Below are positions 9,577-17,400 of a stretch of 64,000 bases of DNA, piece after piece. The notes under the pieces are model-generated. The model did no database searches and was not told the origin of the DNA. It saw only the letters and a list, made by a program, of their open reading frames with translations. Numbering within the stretch: the stretch's first letter is position 1; every line of letters begins with the position of its first letter. A program made the translations under genes and the position numbers. This stretch comes from Acinetobacter sp. ANC 5054 (lineage in GTDB: Bacteria > Pseudomonadota > Gammaproteobacteria > Pseudomonadales > Moraxellaceae). The stretch spans positions 62,001 to 126,000 of the forward strand of contig NZ_NEGG01000009.1 of assembly GCF_002135295.1 (NCBI RefSeq), written 5' to 3'.

Positions 9577-9653
9577 TGGTGGCTATGACGAGACTTGAAC
9601 TTGTGACCCCCGCATTATGAGTGCGGTGCTCTAACCAACTGAGCTACATAGCC
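9577..9653 (-). tRNA. tRNA-Met (CAT anticodon, elongator type)
   Basis: A 77-base cloverleaf with encoded CCA. The acceptor stem GGCTATG pairs with CATAGCC, the D-arm is AGCTCAGTTGGTTAGAGC, the anticodon arm is CCGCA-CTCATAA-TGCGG, and the T-loop is TTCAAGT. The anticodon is CAT. The sequence resembles elongator tRNA-Met; the G1-C72 pair excludes initiator tRNA, whose first pair is mismatched. A lysidine-modified tRNA-Ile2 would also carry CAT but usually differs in stem sequence. Confidence 0.95.
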
Positions 9654-9834
9654 TTAAACTGTGGGGGCATTATCTAGATTTACGACATTATCGTCAAGCA
9701 TTTTTGTGCACATTTGTTCAGAGTTTAAACAAGTGCACATTAAGATGATAAGATTTAATCAAATCTCGATATTTTTATCGTATTTCTCACATTTTTTGAT
9801 TAAATATTAGAGTTTTATAATGAAGTCATATTCA

Positions 9835-10239
9835 ATGAAAAAAATATATATTGCTTTCAGCTTTGTCCTTATTGCCCTCACAGGTTGCCAAATGGTGTCG
9901 CCGATTTTTGTAAATTACAATGGTGTTCGACGTGATGTGGCAACATGGATTAATCAGCAAACCTTTTTATCCATGCAGCAAAAACGTAGTTTGGCACAGA
10001 TCAGTAAAGCCCAACAAAAAGTGTATCGCTTAGATTTAAATAACCACGATGCAGTTTTTAGTGTGGCAAAAGAAAATCAAATCGCGATACATTGTGCCAA
10101 CATCAATCATGTCAGTGACAAAAAAATTAAACAGTTACAGCAGCATATATTTGATGAATCAAGCTGGGCTAAATTTCAGCAGTTCGAGCAATCCGCACCT
10201 CAAATCAAACTAGATGCAAACACTATTCAATGTGACTAA
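9835..10239 (+). CDS. Small lipoprotein of unknown function
   Basis: A 134-residue predicted lipoprotein. From the ATG at 9835 it begins MKKIYIAFSFVLIALTGC, a basic n-region, hydrophobic core and lipobox LTGC with the lipidated Cys at residue 18. An in-frame ATG at 9820 would add five residues; the inner one is preferred because it gives a standard signal peptide. The mature part is short and polar, with two further Cys residues (in IHCANINH and at the C-terminus) that could form a disulfide. No family is recognised. It stands alone between tRNA-Met and the stress protein gene. Confidence 0.7.
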   Translation: MKKIYIAFSFVLIALTGCQMVSPIFVNYNGVRRDVATWINQQTFLSMQQKRSLAQISKAQQKVYRLDLNNHDAVFSVAKENQIAIHCANINHVSDKKIKQLQQHIFDESSWAKFQQFEQSAPQIKLDANTIQCD

Positions 10240-10524
10240 ATCGATGAGCACGACAAAAACTTTTTGTTGTGCTCTTCTGCCCCTAATCTCTTAATTTTAT
10301 CGTTAAAATTACTTACAACTTTATTGCATTTTGCCATTGTTAGTTTCACTCAATACAAACATATATTTTATATGATTTATTTTACAAACTTGAATATTAT
10401 CCTTATGAATTTACTGGGTTTTATTCATTTTAAAAACAGCGTATGATGAATCTATAACCAATATTTTATATCGCTTTTTCTTTGTTTTTTTATAGATTCA
10501 ATTGATCCTAAAAGGAGAAATATA

Positions 10525-10965
10525 ATGGCTTTAAATAATATTTTAGTTCCAATCGACGGTTCAGAAACTTCATATGCTGCAGTTGCAAAAGCAGTTGAAT
10601 TTGCAAAAACCTTTGGCAGCAAAATAACGGTGGTTCAAGTTCTAACGCTTGACCCATATATTGCCGCAGAATACATTTCTGCTTCTCAGACCAACGATTT
10701 AATTGAACGTGCACGCGCATCAATTTTAAATACATTGGCAGAAGCGAAAGATAAGTTTTCTGTCGAAGGTGTAACGGTAGAAACTCGCCTGCTTGAAGGA
10801 CAAGTTGTACATACTGAACTGGTGAATGCAGCAAAAGAAACCAATGCAGATTTAGTTATTATTGGTTCACATGGTCGAACAGGAATTAAAAAATTCTTCC
10901 TTGGTAGTGTCGCACAAAGCATACTCAGCGCTTCTGATATTCCTGTGTTGGTTGTGCGTAAATAA
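10525..10965 (+). CDS. Universal stress protein, UspA family
   Basis: A 146-residue single-domain UspA-fold protein. The ATP-binding signature Gx2Gx9G(S/T) is intact: G114, G117, G127-S128 within GSHGRTGIKKFFLGS. The N-terminal strand NNILVPIDGSE is typical. ATP-binding Usp proteins are stress-induced and act in the cytoplasm as dimers. A strong ribosome binding site (AAAGGAGAAAT, 10511-10521) lies 3 bases ahead of the ATG, suggesting high translation. It is monocistronic, with a hairpin terminator downstream. The 11-base Shine-Dalgarno stretch is exactly complementary to part of the candidate sRNA near 26.1 kb. Confidence 0.93.
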   Translation: MALNNILVPIDGSETSYAAVAKAVEFAKTFGSKITVVQVLTLDPYIAAEYISASQTNDLIERARASILNTLAEAKDKFSVEGVTVETRLLEGQVVHTELVNAAKETNADLVIIGSHGRTGIKKFFLGSVAQSILSASDIPVLVVRK

Positions 10966-10998
10966 TTACGCCACTATTTTAATACTAATTGATGTTTT

Positions 10999-11030
10999 AA
11001 AGCCTTCTTACGAGAAGGCTTTAATTTTTT
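10999..11030 (+). terminator. Terminator of the universal stress protein gene
   Basis: AAAGCCTTCT pairs with AGAAGGCTTT across a TACG loop, followed by a T-rich tail. Confidence 0.9.
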
Positions 11031-11050
11031 AATAATATATTTTTGACTAC

Positions 11051-11368
11051 TTAGGGCTTCCACTGATACAGCTTTAAATTTATGCGACCATTCACAACCA
11101 CAACCTGCTCAGCAGCGAGTTTATCTTGTTGAATATTGTCGCCATTAGCCTTTAACTGCTCAGTACTAATTTTCCCTTGTCCGTTGATCACGCGATGCCA
11201 AGGCACATTGTTTGCTTGATCCATATGTTTCAGCACATATCCAACCAATCTTGCATGCTTAGGCAAACCCGAAAGCTGCGCAATTTGACCATAGGTCGCG
11301 ACTTTGCCATATGGAATAAGCGCTACAACCTGAAGGATGTGTGTTGCCAATTCATCACTTTTTTTCAA
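11051..11368 (-). CDS. Alkyltransferase-like protein (ATL), MGMT family without the active Cys
   Basis: A 105-residue protein matching the DNA-binding domain of O6-methylguanine-DNA methyltransferase: IPYGKVATYGQIA, then the active-site segment read here as VPWHRVING. The catalytic Cys of PCHRV is replaced by Trp57, the hallmark of ATL proteins such as fission yeast Atl1 and E. coli YbaZ. These bind O6-alkylguanine and hand the lesion to nucleotide excision repair rather than removing the alkyl group. The length fits the stand-alone ATL class. It lies downstream of the adhesin gene but is separated from it by a terminator. Confidence 0.9.
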   Translation of the reverse strand: MKKSDELATHILQVVALIPYGKVATYGQIAQLSGLPKHARLVGYVLKHMDQANNVPWHRVINGQGKISTEQLKANGDNIQQDKLAAEQVVVVNGRINLKLYQWKP

Positions 11369-11408
11369 AACATGTCCTTATTGAGTTGTATTGCAAAAGC
11401 ATGAGCAT

Positions 11409-11436
11409 AAAAAAGAGAACCCGAAGTTTCTCTTTT
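11409..11436 (-). terminator. Terminator of the giant adhesin gene
   Basis: On the minus strand an A-rich stem (AAAAGAGAA with TTCTCTTTT) closes around a C-TTCG-G tetraloop, giving a hairpin followed by Ts 22 bases after the stop codon. Confidence 0.85.
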
Positions 11437-11457
11437 AGTCTTACAAGATTTTAGCTA

Positions 11458-14400
11458 TTAGTACAGTAATTGGTTGTGATCTAACAAATCTTGCAGCGTC
11501 ACATCTGTATTTTTCAATGTCAGTAGTTCGACTTTGTCACCAAACTTCGTACCTGTGCCATCGCGGTCAATACTAATCACCGTATTACCCTTACCATCGG
11601 ATTTCACTGACACGAATTGATCAATGTTGCTCTTATCAACATTTTGTCCTTGTAGCAATGCTTTGATATCGACCTTGTCACCTTCCGCTTTGTTAAAGTC
11701 ATTCCAAGTATCATGCCCATTGCCACCCGTAGCGTCTGCTTGATTCAATACTTTATAAATTACGGTATCAATTCCTGCTTTAGTGGTGAATTGATCATTT
11801 CCAGCACTGCTGGTCATGACATCATCACCTACACTACCACTGAAGTTCACACCCGCTTTAATCGTCAATGTTGCTGCTGAAATATCACCATTTGGTGCAA
11901 CCAATTTATAGGTGAATTGTTCAGCCGCACCAGCACTCAGGTTATTGTCCGTAAGCTTATAGGTATAACTACCATCCGATTTCACCACCATTTCGCCATA
12001 TTTAGCCGTAATCGTGGTACCAGTCGAACTTACATGAGTAAAGCTTAAGCCGCCGTCCTTAGACACATATAAATCTGTGTATTTCGAAGCAACCGTATCC
12101 ACACCAAAACCTGCGTTATCTGTTAACAGATTCCCTTTGGTTTCTGTATTGGCTACAGATTTAACCGTAAATGTATCTAGATCGATGATGCTACGTGAAA
12201 TAACCGCAGAAACGCTGCCAGCGAAGCTGATGCCCTTATTAGTTTCGGCTTGAATCGTATATGTTCCCGCTTTCAAACCGGTCAAAGTCACTGAATTTCC
12301 ATTCGGTAATAAGCCAATCACATCAACAAGTGTCGAAGCACCTGTAGTTGCAACCAGTTTGCCTTTCTCGTCATACACGTTGATCTTGGTATTACCGAGT
12401 AACGAAATAAGCTGAGAAGAACCAAAGTCCACTTTGACATTTTCTATGGTGCCTTCAGATACTGTAATTTTGGTTGTCCCCGATTTCGTACCACCAAAAC
12501 CAAATGTCCAGCTATAGTTAATTGAACATGATTTTCCAGCTGAAATAGCATTTGATGCATCAAATCCAACGATATCAACATTGTTGGTTGCCACAACTGT
12601 CGTAGCATGCTCTGTTGGATCAGCGTTGTTCCATTTCAATGCCAAGTCACTTTGCGTACCAATATGAATAATGAGATCAGCACTGCTGGCCTTACCACTT
12701 ACTGGATCAAGCACGGTATAGGTGAAGACTTCAGCTTTACCAATGGCTGTAACATCTGCTTTTGGTTTATAGCTGTATGAGCCATCTTTATTAATGGTTA
12801 AAGTACCGTAATTACCTTGAATCGTTGTCGCACCATTAACTGCTTTACCATTAACGCTATTGACTACAGATCCTTCTGGAACAGCGTCTTGACCATAAAT
12901 GGCATCTTTATCGGTAATGACATTGCCTTTTGCTTCCTCTACATGACTCACTTCAGGGTCGACTGAAGTATCAAATACTTTCAGAGAAAGGTTCGCCGAT
13001 ACCGAGGTCGCAAGACCAATCGCAGAACCACCGACGAACTCAAACTTATATTCACCTGACTGTAAGTTTTTCGCACGAACTGATGTTGCTTCACCAAAAA
13101 TACCTAAGAAATCAAGTAAGCCATAGTCTTTATTCGATGCAATAAGCTTCCATGAACCATCTGTATTTTTCACATATAGACGCATTTCAGCTTTATCAAA
13201 TAGGTTCACCAATGAGCCTGTATGCACACTGATAGTCGCCTCACCCACTTCTTGATCACCTATATTGAAGTAACCTGTGTGTACCTTAGAACCAATATTA
13301 ATTAAATCAAAAACATTAAATAATTCAGTTTTACGGGTTTCTTCAATTGGATATTCAAAATTGATTGCTGCATTAACCAAATTGTCAGCCGCAAACATAT
13401 TCACTGAAGGAGCAATCAATTCTTTCGGTGCAGATTCGCCACCATCGTCTTTAGCCGTAACCAAAATGTGCTGCCCATCGGTCACCGCTGTTTTCAAAGT
13501 AATACTGAAATTACCAGCAGCATCTGCAACACCAACTCCCAAGACTGTTTTACCATCTGCGGTATATACTGTGATGTCCGATGCTGCTTCTGCAGTACCC
13601 GTCACGACAGCACCTTGACTATTTAAAGTCGCAAAAGGTGTTGCAGGTGCATAAAGATCTGGCGCTAGTGCTGGCGTTGCTAGGGATTCACCGCCCATAT
13701 CTTTTGCAGTCACTTTAACTTGTTCACCATCGACTAGTGCAGGAACCAATGCAATGTTGTAGTGACCATTGGCGTCAGCAATTGCTGTACCCAAAGGCGT
13801 TGTGCCTTTGCTGCCACCATAAACTGTCACAATCGCATTTGCCTCAGTCAACCCTTCGACTGCGGTTCCTGTTGCATTGACTTGTGCACTCGGTGCATCT
13901 GGTGCAAATAGATCTGGTGCTTGTGCATTCATAGCGGGTGATTCACCACCTGCATCTTTAGCGGTAACTTTGACGTGTTCACCATCGACCAATGCAGGTT
14001 GTAAGTTAATACTATAGTTGCCGTTTACATCCGCAACCGCATTGCCTAAAGTCTGTTTACCATCTTGGCTATACACGGTAACTTCAGAACCTGGCTGTGC
14101 TTTACCAAAGACCGTAGCACCGTCTTTTTGGTTTACTTCCGCAGTTGGTGATACTGGTACAGAATTATCATTGAGATCGCCATTTGCATAACCTAAGTTT
14201 CCAGCTTTATCTGTTGCTGTCGCCACATAGTTACCTTCCGCTGCTGTTGCTGGAACAGTCGCACTAAACTGACCATCCGCATCGACAATCGCAGGAATTT
14301 TTTGACCATCTGGCGTAGTGATTTCAACTGTCGCACCCGGTTCAGTTTTACCTGTAACCGTTGCTGTGCCATCTGTGTTTGCATCTACTTCTAGAGCTTC

Positions 14401-17400
14401 AACTTTTGGCGCAACTGTATCATCTAAATCTGCTGTTGCTGAACCTGTATTCCCCGCTGGATCTTTTGCTGTTGCAGTATAAGTTCCTTCTGCCGCTGTT
14501 GCTGGAACAGTCGCACTAAACTGACCATCAGCATCGACAATTGCAGGAATTTTCTGACCATCTGGCGTAGTGATTTCAACTGTCGCTCCCGGTTCAGTTT
14601 TACCCGTAACGGTTGCTGTGCCATCAGTGTTGGCATCTACTTCTAGAGCTTCAACTTTTGGTGCAACTGTATCATCTAAATCTACCGTTGCTGAACCTGC
14701 ATTCCCTGCTGGATCTTTTGCCGTTGCCGTATAAGTTCCTTCTGCCGCTGGTGCTGGAACAATCGCACTAAACTGACCATCAGCATCTACGATCGCAGGA
14801 ATTTTCTGACCATCTGGCGTAGTGATTTCAACTGTCGCTCCCGGTTCAGTTTTACCTGTAACCGTTGCTGTGCCATCTGTGTTCGCATCTACTTCTAGCG
14901 CTTCAACTTTTGGTGCAACTGTATCATCTAAATCTGCAGTTGCTGAACCTGTATTCCCTGCTGGATCTTTTGCTGTTGCCGTATAAGTTCCTTCTGCCGC
15001 TGGTGCTGGAATAGTCGCACTAAATTGACCATCAGCATCGACAATCGCAGGAATTTTTTGACCATCTGGCGTAGTGATTTCAACTGTTGCTCCCGGTTCA
15101 GTTTTACCTCTAACCGTTGCTGTGCCATCTGTGTTGGCATCTACAGAAATACTAATTTGAGCTGTACTGTCTAATGTCGTCGTTGTAGAGGCCGTTTTAC
15201 TTACATTTCCTGCTGTATCTTTTGCTACAGCTTCAACAGTATAAGCACCATCTTTTAAGTTTGAAGTACTTTGATATGACCAATGTCCTGAGCTATCAAC
15301 AAGTGCTTTACCTATTTCTACCACAGCACCAGCAGCATCTTTAATGCTCACTGTAACTGTTGCACCTTTTTCTGTTTTACCGCCAAAGCTTGCACTAGGG
15401 TCATTAATAACACCGACTTCTTCAATATCAATCAATGGTGGTGTGATATCTACAATAAATTGTTTTGTCGAAGGTGCACTTACATTTCCAGCAACATCTA
15501 CTGAAATTGCTTCGAGTGTTAGCAACCCTTCAGGCAAGGTAATAGAAGGTGTAAATGTCCATTTCCCAGTTGTCATATCTAGTTGCGCCTTACCTGAATC
15601 AATCAGTTTATTTTCAGCGTCATAAAGATTGATATTGACTTCAACACTCTTTGTCGATGTCCCAGAGAAAGTTTGCTTATTGTTATTGGTTTGTGGAATG
15701 GTCGGTGCAGATAATACAGTCGCACGCATTGCAAATGCAGCAACGGGTGCTAAAGCTGATGCTGCAAAAAAATCAAAATCATCAATTCCTACCGTCGGTG
15801 GAATGGTATTAATTTCAAATTCATCTGTAGCTGAGGCTTCATTTCCTGCTGAATCTTTTGCAACTGCCTCCACAGTGAAATGACCATCAAATAAATCTGT
15901 TGATGGCGTAAATGTCCATGTTCCATTAGAAAATACGCTAGCATTTCCTTCAATTTGGACTTCGCCTAGCTCATTTTTGATGTAAACATAAACTGACGAG
16001 CCAATCTCAACATCACCACTGATGGTTGGGGTCAAATCATTAGTAACGTCAAGATCATGAATACTTAGCGCTGGAGGTGTGCTGTCGATGCTTGCAACAT
16101 TGTGTGTTGCTGTTGCGGCTTGACCTGCATTGTCTGCTGCATCGCGATAACTGCCAGCTGCAATATCAAGTGTCACACTTGCAACGCTACCATCTGTACC
16201 GTTTGCAACCACTTGACCGATCCAGCTGCCATCTGCTTGTTGTGTTAAGCCGCTGATCTTACCACCTGTCACTTGGACATCGTCTGCATCAAAGCCTTGC
16301 ACTTTTTCGTTAAAGCTAATCTTCACTGCACCAGTGTCGGCAATGCTGATTGTTGCGGTTGGTGCTGTGCTGTCAATGCTTGCGACGTTGTGTGTTGCTG
16401 TTGCGGCTTGACCTGCGTTGTCTGCTGCATCGCGATAACTGCCCGCTGCAATATCAAGTGTCACACTTGCCACGCTACCATCTGTACCGTTTGCAACCAC
16501 TTGACCGATCCAGCTGCCATCCGCTTGTTGTGTTAAGCCAATGATCTTACCGCCTGTCACTTGAACATCATCTGCATCAAAGCCTTGCACTTTTTCACTG
16601 AAGCTAATCTTCACTGTACCGTTGTCCGCAATGGTGATTGTTGCAGTTGGGGCTGTACTGTCGACGCTTGCAACGTTATGTGTTGCTGTTGCGGCTTGAC
16701 CTGCATTACCTGCCGCATCGCGATAACTACCCGCTGCAATATCAAGTGTCACGCTTGCAACGCTACCATCTGTACCGTTTGCAACCACTTGACCGATCCA
16801 GCTGCCATCCGCTTGTTGTGTTAAGCCGCTGATCTTACCGCCTGTTACTTGGACATCGTCTGCATCAAAACCTTGCACTTTTTCGCTAAAGCTAATCTTC
16901 ACTGCACCGTTGTCAGCAATGGTTATCGCTGCGGTCGGTGCAACAGTATCCACACTTACTTGCGACTGAACAGCATCACTGACATTACCTGCTTTATCTT
17001 TAGCATTTGCAGAAAATTGATAATCGCCGTCAGCTAAATTAGCTTTGACGTTATATGTCCAGTTACCTTTTGCATCTACAGTGGCAGCACCTGTTTCAAT
17101 GACATCACCATTCAGTTTTTTTACTGTCACTGTAACGGCTGAGCCAATTTCCGTCTTACCTTTAACATCTGGAGTAACATCATTGGTTAAAACCGTATCT
17201 TGAATTTCAATCACTGGATCAGTGGTGTCAATTACAAATGCTTTTGAAGCAGGCGCACTAACATTTCCAGCTGCATCTTTAGAAATTGCTTCAAGAATGT
17301 AATAACCTTCCACCAACTCTACGGTAGGTGTATAAGTCCATTTTCCTGTTGCAGCATCTAATTTTGCTAAACCAGATTCAATAATTTTACTATTTGCATC

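Noticed and set aside
10264..10446. 60-codon plus-strand open frame before the universal stress protein gene
   Set aside because: AT-driven hydrophobic composition, no ribosome binding site and no recognisable domain; better explained as promoter region.
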